From JAUZRW01 sp964549915 (GTDB lineage Bacteria > Chloroflexota > Anaerolineae > Aggregatilineales > Phototrophicaceae), in NCBI GenBank assembly GCA_964549915.1, contig CAZJWX010000070.1, forward strand, positions 1 through 26,564: a DNA stretch of 26,564 nt, read 5' to 3'. The notes under the pieces are model-generated. The model searched no databases and was not told where the DNA came from. It worked only from the letters and a program-made list of their open reading frames with translations. The stretch's first letter is position 1. The number at the start of each line of letters is the position of its first letter. Both the position numbers and the translations under genes were made by a program. Of this stretch, positions 1-6,541 are shown one piece after another.

Positions 1-40
1 TGTACGCCATTTTCATTCCAGATGGTGAGCGTCAGCTCAT

Positions 41-1537
41 GTGCAACTGTTGGCGGCCTGTGGAGCAACCGAAGTTGACCCCACGCCGGACATTGACACG
101 ATTGTGGATGGTACTGTGACGGCCTTCGAATCGGAGTTCTACCAGCCGACTCTACAGGAACCCGCGGACGGTGCCAGCTTTGCCAATCCCGCCGGGGTGG
201 TGCTGACCTGGGATTGGGTGCGCGACCTCGGCGAAAACGAACATTTCGATGTGCGCGTCTGGCGCGCGGGCGACCCCGCTTACGGTATCACATGGACGGA
301 CGAGACCAGCTTCTCGCTGGATGGCTGGCTGAGCACGCGCGAACCCGGTGAATACTTCTGGACGGTTGCGGTGATTGAAGGCAGCGACGGCACAGTCACG
401 GCCAATCTGGGCGACCCCGCTCCGGAGCGCAGTTTCACGATCGAGAGCAATCAGTTGCCGACTCAAACGCCTACGCCGCAGCCGACGGAAATCCCGATGG
501 GGCAAATTGTGCGCCTGCCCGAGGGCTTCTCCGCCGAGATTTACTACTTCCTGGAAGAAGCGCCGACGGCGATCTCGGTGATTGAATTTGACGAAGATGG
601 TTCCATGCTGGTGCTGACCGTCGATGGACGGATCTACCGTCTACGCGATGCTGATGGCGACAATGTTGCCGACGAAAAGCAACAACTCCTCTTCAATACG
701 GAAGACAGCTTCATACAGCTCGAGTGGGCGGTGGGGCTGGCGCGTTATGAAGATCGCTATTACGTCTCGGATTCGGGGCGCATCGGCTACCTGGAAGACA
801 CGGACGATGACGGTACCTTCGACCAGTACACCAGCATCATTGATGGCCTCCCCAGCCGCCAGTATCCCCTGCATTCCAACAACGGTATCGTCTTCGATGA
901 AGAGGGGCGGCTCTACGTGGGGATCGGCTCGACGACTGATCATGGCCCGCTGCAGGCTGAATATGAGTCTTCGATTCTGCGAATGGAACCCGATGGCAGC
1001 AATGTCGAAGTCTTCGCCACGGGCTTCCGCAATCCCTATGATCTGGCGTTTTCGCCGGATGGAGACCTGTTCACGACGGACAACGGCCCAGATGGGCTGG
1101 ATCAGACGATGGCCTTCTATCCGCCGGAAGAACTGAACCACGTGCGCGAAGGGCGTGATTACGGTTTCCCCGATGTCTACGGGCACGGGTTGACAATCCG
1201 CGAGGTCGAACGCCAGACCGAAGACCCGGTAACCGACCTGGTGACATCGTCGGTCAATGTGGGGCTGACTTACTACGCAGCCGACCAGTTCCCGGACTAC
1301 TATCGCGATGGGATCTTCGCGGCGCAGTTCGGGGGCTTCAACGGAGAAGGGCGAGCCGTGGTCTACATCCCGTTGGAAGCTACAGACGATGGCACCTTCA
1401 CTGGTATCTGGGAGGACTTCGCTGATTTCCGGAGCGGCTTCAATCCAGTGGATGTGACGGTTGGCCCTGATGGGGCGCTTTACATGGCAGAATACAGCCG
1501 GGGCTACATCCTACGCGTGACCCATGAAAATGGCTAG
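41..1537 (+). CDS. PQQ-dependent sugar dehydrogenase-like beta-propeller, putative lipoprotein
   Basis: Secreted or lipid-anchored protein of 498 aa. The N-terminus carries a lipobox-like LLAAC with Cys7 as the potential lipidated residue. Residues about 37-134 look like a fibronectin/Ig-type beta-sandwich, 138-153 form a Pro/Thr-rich linker, and 155-495 form a six-bladed propeller of the soluble glucose/sorbosone dehydrogenase type. Family marks are HSNNG (279-283), GFRNPYDLAFSPDGDLF (328-344) and ELNHVREGRDYGFP (about 364-377). Two Asp-rich loops, DADGDNVADE (203-212) and DTDDDGTFDQ (253-262), resemble calcium-binding loops. The start is uncertain: the only start codon after the in-frame TGA at 26-28 is GTG at 41, which leaves no room for the charged and hydrophobic parts of a normal lipoprotein signal. 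The true N-terminus may be lost to a frameshift or assembly edge. The substrate cannot be read from sequence, and oxidoreductase activity is a family-level inference. Confidence 0.75.
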   Translation: MQLLAACGATEVDPTPDIDTIVDGTVTAFESEFYQPTLQEPADGASFANPAGVVLTWDWVRDLGENEHFDVRVWRAGDPAYGITWTDETSFSLDGWLSTREPGEYFWTVAVIEGSDGTVTANLGDPAPERSFTIESNQLPTQTPTPQPTEIPMGQIVRLPEGFSAEIYYFLEEAPTAISVIEFDEDGSMLVLTVDGRIYRLRDADGDNVADEKQQLLFNTEDSFIQLEWAVGLARYEDRYYVSDSGRIGYLEDTDDDGTFDQYTSIIDGLPSRQYPLHSNNGIVFDEEGRLYVGIGSTTDHGPLQAEYESSILRMEPDGSNVEVFATGFRNPYDLAFSPDGDLFTTDNGPDGLDQTMAFYPPEELNHVREGRDYGFPDVYGHGLTIREVERQTEDPVTDLVTSSVNVGLTYYAADQFPDYYRDGIFAAQFGGFNGEGRAVVYIPLEATDDGTFTGIWEDFADFRSGFNPVDVTVGPDGALYMAEYSRGYILRVTHENG

Positions 1538-1588
1538 ATTGCGCGATCCCGAGGGCGAATCCGATGATCTCTCACCAAAAACCAAGGC

Positions 1589-1616
1589 TTGCGCATGGGG
1601 TTTCCTGCGCGATAAT
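1589..1616 (+). promoter_or_regulatory. Possible sigma-70-type promoter
   Basis: TTGCGC (1589-1594) and GATAAT (1611-1616) are separated by 16 bp, about 110 bp upstream of the LPG-synthase-TM-type gene. The remaining intergenic sequence (1538-1727) shows nothing else I can name. Confidence 0.25.
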
Positions 1617-1727
1617 GATGCGTCGTTATGGCGATCTGTCGCCATGAACGAACGTCTGCACGAAAATTTGCCCGCAGCCGCCGTGTACAGTGCTTGAAGC
1701 AAACCCGCTGCGAGAACAGGAATCCCC

Positions 1728-2864
1728 ATGACCTCTGAGTCGATGACGACTAATCCGCCCGCAAAACGAGGCGTCTCCATGAACCGCAAATTGTTCTGGC
1801 GCGTCGCCAGTCTGTTGATTGCCGTGTTGCTGGTAGTCTACATGCTCAGCCGCATTGAATGGGATGATTTCATCGGTGTCGTAGGGCGGCTCTCTCCATT
1901 GAGTATTTCGGCGGGGTTCGTCACCTATCTGCTGCTGAACCTTTTCCGCAGTTGGCGCTACATCGCGCTGCTGGATGACCGTAAGCTTTCCGCACGGCAG
2001 GTTTATCCGATTTCGCTGTACCACAATTTCTTCGTGCGGCTGCTGCCGTTCAAGCTGGGTGAGTTCGTCTATATCATCCTGATGCGCAACCGTCTGCAAG
2101 TCCGCGCCCGTGAAGGCATCAGCAGCCTGTTCGGGTCGCGCCTGCTGGAACTGCTGGTGATTGTGATGGTGGCGGCGGCCAGTCTGGTGCTCTCCGGCAG
2201 CCTCTTCGAGGGCAACATGATCATGCTCACCGCGCTGGTCGTGGTTTGCATCATCGTCGGGCTGGCGGGCTTCTATTATTCCGGCAGCATCATTCGCCTG
2301 ACCATGCGCATCGTCCGCGCCCTTGTCAAAAGCCCCATGATTCACAAGCTGGCGGATAAATTCGACGGACTCGCGCTGGAACTGGATAAACTGCATGAGC
2401 CGCGAATCTTCCTGCGCGGCCTCTTCTGGAGCTTCTTCACCTATGGGTGCAGTTTCGGCGTCAATGCGATCTTGCTCTATTCGGTCGGCGTGATCGTTGA
2501 TCCGTTCGCGTCGGGTGTGATTGCTGATCCCGCCACTCCATATGTAATTGTCGATCCGGCTACGCTGGTGATGATCGTCAGCCTGGGGATGTTCGCAACG
2601 GCCTTTCCCTTCAACATCAGCGGCTTTGGTGCGGTGGAGCTGAGCTTCGCCTTCGGGTTGATGATGTTTTTGGGTTTCGGCGAAAGCCCCGCCACATCCA
2701 TTGGCCTGATGATCAACGGCCTGACGCTGATCTATGCCGCCCTCTCCGGCTTCGTCGGCTTCCTGGCGGTGCAGTGGCAGGAGCCGCAGCGCTACCCGGA
2801 TGCCGATATGACCCCCTGGTGGCAGGAGGTCATCGAAGCGGGCAAGCAGAAGCTCAAGGGTTGA
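1728..2864 (+). CDS. Lysylphosphatidylglycerol synthase TM-domain family protein (UPF0104/YbhN-like)
   Basis: Polytopic membrane protein of 378 aa with the layout of the LPG_synthase_TM family (flippase-like membrane domain seen in MprF, AglD and YbhN relatives). Hydrophobic segments lie near 26-40, 58-75, 130-156, 163-182, 231-253, 279-300 and 330-350. Family marks are the NLFRSWRYIALL stretch (71-82), the LPFKLGEFVYIILMR stretch (106-120) corresponding to the usual LGE...R motif, and FNISGFGAVELSFAFGLM late in the protein, corresponding to the usual Gly-rich GxxE motif. The soluble aminoacyl-transferase domain of MprF is absent, so lysyl-PG synthesis is unlikely; a lipid or glycolipid transport role is an inference. 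ATG 1728 is used, but ATG 1779 (MNRKLFWRV) directly before the first helix is also possible. A 27-bp tandem repeat lies in a loop at residues 255-281. Confidence 0.8.
   Translation: MTSESMTTNPPAKRGVSMNRKLFWRVASLLIAVLLVVYMLSRIEWDDFIGVVGRLSPLSISAGFVTYLLLNLFRSWRYIALLDDRKLSARQVYPISLYHNFFVRLLPFKLGEFVYIILMRNRLQVRAREGISSLFGSRLLELLVIVMVAAASLVLSGSLFEGNMIMLTALVVVCIIVGLAGFYYSGSIIRLTMRIVRALVKSPMIHKLADKFDGLALELDKLHEPRIFLRGLFWSFFTYGCSFGVNAILLYSVGVIVDPFASGVIADPATPYVIVDPATLVMIVSLGMFATAFPFNISGFGAVELSFAFGLMMFLGFGESPATSIGLMINGLTLIYAALSGFVGFLAVQWQEPQRYPDADMTPWWQEVIEAGKQKLKG
2490..2570 (+). repeat. Three in-frame copies of a degenerate 27-bp repeat inside the LPG-TM gene
   Basis: Copies at 2490-2516, 2517-2543 and 2544-2570 encode VIVDPFASG, VIADPATPY and VIVDPATLV (residues 255-281). 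They share V-I-x-D-P at the same positions, while the codons have drifted. They lie between two predicted membrane helices, so the expansion lengthens an extramembrane loop by two 9-residue units. Confidence 0.75.
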
Positions 2865-2885
2865 GCACAAGACCGCAACCGACGC

Positions 2886-3329
2886 TCACCACACAGCCGG
2901 GATCAGGCGATGCCGGGTTTTTTGTGTGTACGCTGCGTAGCCCGCAAGTTCGTGTTGCAGGGTGCGGTCTTCCATCGCGGTGCGCAGGATCATCATGGCA
3001 GCGCCGACCAGCGCGGGGAGGAAGGCAACCACGATCACCGCGATCCAGGCCAGACCGTATATCGAGAGCAAGATCAAATCCTAGCTCTTTGTTCCCTTGC
3101 CCTGTTTGCCCCGTGCATTGAGCCATTCCGGGTTCCAGATCAGGAGGGCGACCGTCATGCCGACCCAGACGAGAAGATGCATCACATTGAAGACCCAGCC
3201 CCAGAGCCAATTCGTCGTTCCCGCCAGCGCAAACACTATGACACCGAGGATGATCGGCGAAAGGACTTGCTTGGCGATGGTGTTGTATCCCCAGGCGTTA
3301 ACCCGTTGCTTTTCCGTGCGGGTGACCAT
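2886..3329 (-). pseudogene. Decayed isoprenylcysteine carboxylmethyltransferase-like (ICMT) membrane methyltransferase
   Basis: Two open stretches in the same frame (3329-3081 and 3080-2886) together read like one ICMT-family protein. The first has membrane segments (VLSPIILGVIVFALAG, HLLVWVGMTVALLIW) and ends ...KGTKS-TAG. The second continues DLILLSIYGLAWI and ends with the family's C-terminus, EDRTLQHELAGYAAY...RLIPAVW. The family usually has KGTKxWD here, so the TAG (3083-3081) sits where Trp is expected and is one TGG-to-TAG change away. About 90-100 residues with the conserved GPYR..RHPxY catalytic core are missing between IYGLAWIAVIVVA and FLPALVG. The start at 3329 follows a clear AAGGGGG Shine-Dalgarno at about 3336-3342; an upstream ATG at 3374 has no such site. 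The substrate is unknown; the product is almost certainly inactive. Confidence 0.8.
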
Positions 3330-3507
3330 GTTTTCCCCCTTCACCCGTTGATGCCCAAATTTTAGGCTCGTCAAATGCGCTTGCAGCCTCCAATCTCTGG
3401 GGGATCAGTGAGCAATTGGCAGTATCTGGCAGTGGTTTTCGTGGGATTGGCAGCGGCAGGGGTGGCAGGCTGGGTGCAACATACAAATGGCACAAGGAGT
3501 TACGCAC

Positions 3508-3912
3508 ATGACGACTGCAACCCTTTCTTCTGGCGATGCACTGCTGCGCAATGCGCTTCGCGGAAACAGCGCTTTCTCGCTGGCCAGCGCTGTGCTCGTT
3601 GGTCTCACTGGGGGAGCGCTCCCCGCGTTCCTCGGTGTGGGCATATCGACCCTCTATTTTGGATTGGCAGCGCTGCTCCTCATTCATGGCCTGGCACTGT
3701 TCTATTACACGAGGCACGAGCGCATCCCGGGCTGGTTCGCCTGGTATGCCATCGGCGCTGACCTGGCCTGGGTCGTCGCCAGTACGCTCTTGATCTTCAC
3801 CGACCTGGTGCAGTTCACTGAAACGGGCAATTGGGTCGTCTTCTTGCTGGCAGATATCGTGCTGGTCTTCGCCATCGTTCAGTACATCGGCCTGCGCCGG
3901 GCGCGTGCCTGA
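3508..3912 (+). CDS. Small four-helix membrane protein of unknown function
   Basis: Protein of 134 aa with four predicted membrane helices: SLASAVLVGLTGGALPAFLG, TLYFGLAALLLIHGLALFYY, WFAWYAIGADLAWVVASTLL and NWVVFLLADIVLVFAIVQYI. Charged residues (TRHERIPG and the C-terminal RRARA) lie in the loops and tail. I see no catalytic motif. The start at ATG 3508 is chosen because AAGGAG (3494-3499) lies at ideal spacing; an in-frame ATG at 3487 lacks one. Twelve bases separate the stop from the GTG start of the SRPBCC gene, so the two are probably co-transcribed. A joint role, for example handling a hydrophobic ligand, is speculative. Confidence 0.8.
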   Translation: MTTATLSSGDALLRNALRGNSAFSLASAVLVGLTGGALPAFLGVGISTLYFGLAALLLIHGLALFYYTRHERIPGWFAWYAIGADLAWVVASTLLIFTDLVQFTETGNWVVFLLADIVLVFAIVQYIGLRRARA

Positions 3913-3924
3913 AGGGGGTGCTTC

Positions 3925-4383
3925 GTGTATACATTCATCAAGGAGCAGGTGGTTTCCGCGCCGCCAGAAGTCGTCTGGCAGGTCATCAGCGATGTCGAGC
4001 GCTATGCGGAATATGCCCCGAATTTGAGCCGAGCCGAGAAGACGGGCGAAGGAAATACGCCAGCACGCCGCTGCTACGATACCCGAGGGCGCGGCTGGGA
4101 TGAAGCCTGTGTCCTCTGGAAAGAGGGCGAAGCCTACTCGTACGTGATCGACACCAGCGACTATCCGTATCCGTTCATCCAGATGAAAGGCACCTGGTCG
4201 GTAGAAGCCGCTGGTGCAGGTTCTCGAATCACCATGCGCTTCGACTATACGCCGTCGGCTCCCTGGATTTTCGGTTGGCTGATGCATCGCATGGTGCAGC
4301 GCCGCTTTCGTCCTGTCATCGACGAATTGATGGATAACTGGGAAGCGGAAATTCTGGCGCGGACGCTGCAGTCCGCTGGATAA
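3925..4383 (+). CDS. SRPBCC-fold (polyketide cyclase/dehydrase-type) ligand-binding protein
   Basis: Protein of 152 aa with the START/Bet v1-like arrangement. The N-terminal strand and helix contain APPEVVWQVISDVERYAEYAP (residues about 12-32), the standard family signature. A beta-rich middle with KGTWSVEAAGAGSRITMRFDY (about 90-110) follows, and a long C-terminal helix (RFRPVIDELMDNWEAEILA) closes the hydrophobic cavity. GTG at 3925 is preceded by AGGGGG at 3913-3918. Members bind lipids, polyketides or quinones or act as cyclases; the ligand cannot be told here. It follows the 4-TM gene by 12 bp, suggesting an operon. A stem-loop at 4389-4416 follows the stop. Confidence 0.85.
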   Translation: MYTFIKEQVVSAPPEVVWQVISDVERYAEYAPNLSRAEKTGEGNTPARRCYDTRGRGWDEACVLWKEGEAYSYVIDTSDYPYPFIQMKGTWSVEAAGAGSRITMRFDYTPSAPWIFGWLMHRMVQRRFRPVIDELMDNWEAEILARTLQSAG

Positions 4384-4388
4384 TGGTA

Positions 4389-4416
4389 GCGGTGCGTACT
4401 CGCGGGTGCGTACCGC
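4389..4416 (+). terminator. Strong stem-loop after the SRPBCC gene
   Basis: An 11-bp stem (4389-4399 with 4406-4416, two G-U wobbles) closes a 6-nt loop, six bases after the SRPBCC stop and about 20 bases before the next start. No U-tract follows, so it may be a weak or Rho-assisted terminator or an mRNA-stability hairpin. The arms also contain two direct copies of GGTGCGTAC. Confidence 0.4.
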
Positions 4417-4434
4417 CAACCCACGCACACAGGA

Positions 4435-5781
4435 ATGGCAAGTCTGCATATGCAAATCCCGTTGCTTCACATACTGGTCTACGGTTTTACGCTCTGGCTG
4501 GGGTTGTTCCTGCTGGCGAGTGACTGGCGCAAACCCGGCCTACGTTATACCGGGCTGGGTCTGGTCAGCTACGCCGTGAGCATCGCTGCAATCGCGTTGA
4601 TCCCTGCGGAAGATGCAGGGCAGGTCTGGCAGCTTCTCCCGGTGATGCTGCCCTCCGTCTTCTGGCTGGGTGCAGCGCTCTATCTGGTGCCGGAAGTGCC
4701 CCTGCGTCCGATCAACCTGGGAAGTGTGCTGCTGCTGCTCGGTGTGGGGTTGCTCGCGCTGATTGCGGCGGCCTTCAACAGCGAATTGGCGCGGTTGCTG
4801 GCGCTCGGTCTGCCGCTGGTCTTCATGGTGGGAGCGCTGATTCGCGTGGGGCAGGCCTTTCGCAGCCAGCTTCCCCGGCGTCCCCTGATTGCGGCGCTGA
4901 CTGCGACGATCTTCTTCGCTTTGAGTACCGTGCTGCTGCTCTTCCCGCTGGAGTTCTTGCGGCGCGAATGGGTCATGCTGGCGATCAGCTTCGACCTGCT
5001 GCTGTTGGGTTATGCGGTGGCGGCGCTCGATGCCTACGATGAAGGCACGATTCTGCTGCGGCCTTTGCTGCGCTCCCTGGTCACTGCGCTGCTGGTCTGC
5101 GGTCTCTTCGTGGGGCAGGTTCTGGCGATCCTGACGCTGGCAGGCGAGCCGACATCCGCCTGGGTGCAGCTGCTCTTCGCCCTGGTGACGACTCTGCTGA
5201 TTGGCGTCGTGTTTCAGCCGCTGCTGCAGGCGCTGTTGGATGCGCTGTTCCTGGGGGAACGCGAGTCGTCTTTGCGCGAACGTCAGCAATTGCGCCAGGT
5301 GGGGGACGCCATGCTGCGCCAGGATCACAGGCCGGACTTCGACAACATGGAGCAGGCGGAGTTCACGCGGCTGACGCGACGCGCCCTGAGCCACTACGGT
5401 GATCTGAAGCGATTGGCAGCCAGTCCACTATTGTATCTGCCGCTGGTGGATGAGACCTTGCGCCAGCAGCATCTGGAAGACACGACGCTGAATCGGGCGA
5501 ATGCACTGAAGGCGGTCCTGCGCGGCATCATCGAGCAGATGAAGCCCGATGATCCGGCGGAATTTTCTGGCGCAGATGAATGGCGCTATTATAATGTGCT
5601 CTATTTTCCGTATGTGGCCGGCCTCAAGCCCAATAGCCTGCGCTTCACAAAAGAGGGCTTATCCCCGGCGGAAGCAGAGGCCCTGGATTGGTTCCGCACC
5701 TACGTGCCAGAGCGCACTCTCTACAACTGGCAGAGCGCCGCCGCTGCGCTGGTCGCGGAGCAGTTGCGCCCGCAATCTTGA
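4435..5781 (+). CDS. Nine-TM membrane protein with soluble HTH-like C-terminal domain, unknown function
   Basis: Protein of 448 aa. Hydrophobic helices lie near 9-29, 38-57, 66-86, 93-113, 118-136, 150-170, 177-198, 208-232 and 240-262. A soluble tail of about 180 residues (270-448) starts with a charged, coiled-coil-prone stretch (GERESSLRERQQLRQ). The tail ends with DEWRYYNVLYFPYVAGL (381-397) and VPERTLYNWQSAAAALVAEQL (424-444). From memory, this resembles a C-terminal module of Chloroflexota regulatory proteins with a W-R-x-Y-N-x-L...GL...S-x-R-x-Y-Y-R pattern that looks like a degenerate sigma-70 region 4/HTH. That is a recollection, not a search result. No histidine-kinase or cyclase motif is visible. 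ATG 4435 abuts an AGGA; ATG 4450 (MQIPLLH) is an alternative. A membrane sensor is the most natural guess. Confidence 0.7.
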   Translation: MASLHMQIPLLHILVYGFTLWLGLFLLASDWRKPGLRYTGLGLVSYAVSIAAIALIPAEDAGQVWQLLPVMLPSVFWLGAALYLVPEVPLRPINLGSVLLLLGVGLLALIAAAFNSELARLLALGLPLVFMVGALIRVGQAFRSQLPRRPLIAALTATIFFALSTVLLLFPLEFLRREWVMLAISFDLLLLGYAVAALDAYDEGTILLRPLLRSLVTALLVCGLFVGQVLAILTLAGEPTSAWVQLLFALVTTLLIGVVFQPLLQALLDALFLGERESSLRERQQLRQVGDAMLRQDHRPDFDNMEQAEFTRLTRRALSHYGDLKRLAASPLLYLPLVDETLRQQHLEDTTLNRANALKAVLRGIIEQMKPDDPAEFSGADEWRYYNVLYFPYVAGLKPNSLRFTKEGLSPAEAEALDWFRTYVPERTLYNWQSAAAALVAEQLRPQS

Positions 5782-5903
5782 AACCTGATCGTAAGTGAGT
5801 CTGTAATTGACAAATGCCCATAACGCTGGTTTAATCCACTTAACAACCTCTTAAAACTGTGCGGAAAGAGGTTGATATGGGAGATACTCCGCCGTATCAA
5901 ACG

Positions 5904-5956
5904 AAGGGCTAGTGGCAAAGGTTGCAGGTGTGCCACTGGCCCTTTGTGATTCTCTA
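5904..5956 (+). terminator. Stem-loop terminator-like element
   Basis: A 14-bp stem with a single T-G wobble (5904-5917 with 5931-5944) closes a 13-nt loop and is followed by a T-rich but interrupted tract (5943-5956). It lies about 120 bp after the nine-TM gene in the otherwise empty interval 5782-6079. The rest of that interval holds only the promoter-like sequence before 6080. Confidence 0.5.
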
Positions 5957-6014
5957 TTCCGCCCCTTGCTGGAAACGCCCACCTCGCATCAGTGTCCTGG
6001 CTTTGTAGAATTGA

Positions 6015-6043
6015 GACAGAATTGTGAAAAACTGGTGTATACT
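6015..6043 (+). promoter_or_regulatory. Probable promoter of the 6080 gene
   Basis: A good -10 box, TATACT (6038-6043), lies 37 bp before the start codon; the hexamer at 17-bp spacing (GACAGA, 6015-6020) is a weak -35. The surrounding sequence is AT-rich compared with its neighbours. Confidence 0.4.
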
Positions 6044-6079
6044 CCTTAATGTAAAGTTTTTGTTGATGGAGTAGAGCAC

Positions 6080-6478
6080 ATGATACAGCAATGCACAGTG
6101 GTTGTTACCTGGGTCGAAGACTGGGGCAAGCTGCATATGGTGGAAATGGTCGATGTCAATGAGATTCTGCGTGCGCGTGGGCAGCGTTTCCAGCCGGAAT
6201 TGCTGAAGCATCTCTATCATCACTTCCAGCAGAACGATGAATATACCCTCGAGGTGCTCAACGAACGGGGCGAACCGTTGACCCGCCACTTCATCGAAGC
6301 CAACTATCGCCGCAATCAGCCTTTTGATTGCACGATTTACCTGCAAGCCCACAGCGAAGACGATGCGGAATCGGTCTTATTCCGGCTGAGTTATTTGCTC
6401 AAGCAGTGGCGCGGTCTGCGCTCGTTGAACCAACCCCAGGCTTCGCAAGGGGAGTGGTGGCATCCACAGGGCGCGTAA
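6080..6478 (+). CDS. Conserved-looking cytoplasmic protein of unknown function
   Basis: Protein of 132 aa with no signal peptide or membrane segment. It reads as a small mixed alpha/beta protein: a strand (CTVVVTWVEDW), a helix (ELLKHLYHHFQQ), a strand (EYTLEVLNERGE), the aromatic and basic stretch HFIEANYRRNQPFDCTIYL, and a C-terminal helix (ESVLFRLSYLLKQWRGL). The C-terminus is Gln/Trp-rich. ATG 6080 follows GGAG (6068-6071). I do not recognise the family. It has its own promoter and sits alone, convergent with the hydrolase on the other strand. Confidence 0.7.
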   Translation: MIQQCTVVVTWVEDWGKLHMVEMVDVNEILRARGQRFQPELLKHLYHHFQQNDEYTLEVLNERGEPLTRHFIEANYRRNQPFDCTIYLQAHSEDDAESVLFRLSYLLKQWRGLRSLNQPQASQGEWWHPQGA

Positions 6479-6541
6479 GTGCAGAGGCCGCCGCCCCGCC
6501 ACTGAACAAACAGGCAGGGAAGCGGCACTGATCGCTCTCAA

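Noticed and set aside
1626..2870. Long open frame on the minus strand opposite the LPG-TM gene
   Set aside because: Its product is a His/Gln/Asp-rich low-complexity string without family marks; the plus-strand frame has clear membrane helices and motifs.
3298..4470. A 390-codon minus-strand frame spanning the 4-TM and SRPBCC genes
   Set aside because: The plus strand encodes two recognisable proteins with good ribosome sites; the antisense product looks random.
4540..5394. A Gln-rich minus-strand frame
   Set aside because: The Gln/Arg richness is the antisense reading of Leu codons in the membrane helices of the plus-strand gene.
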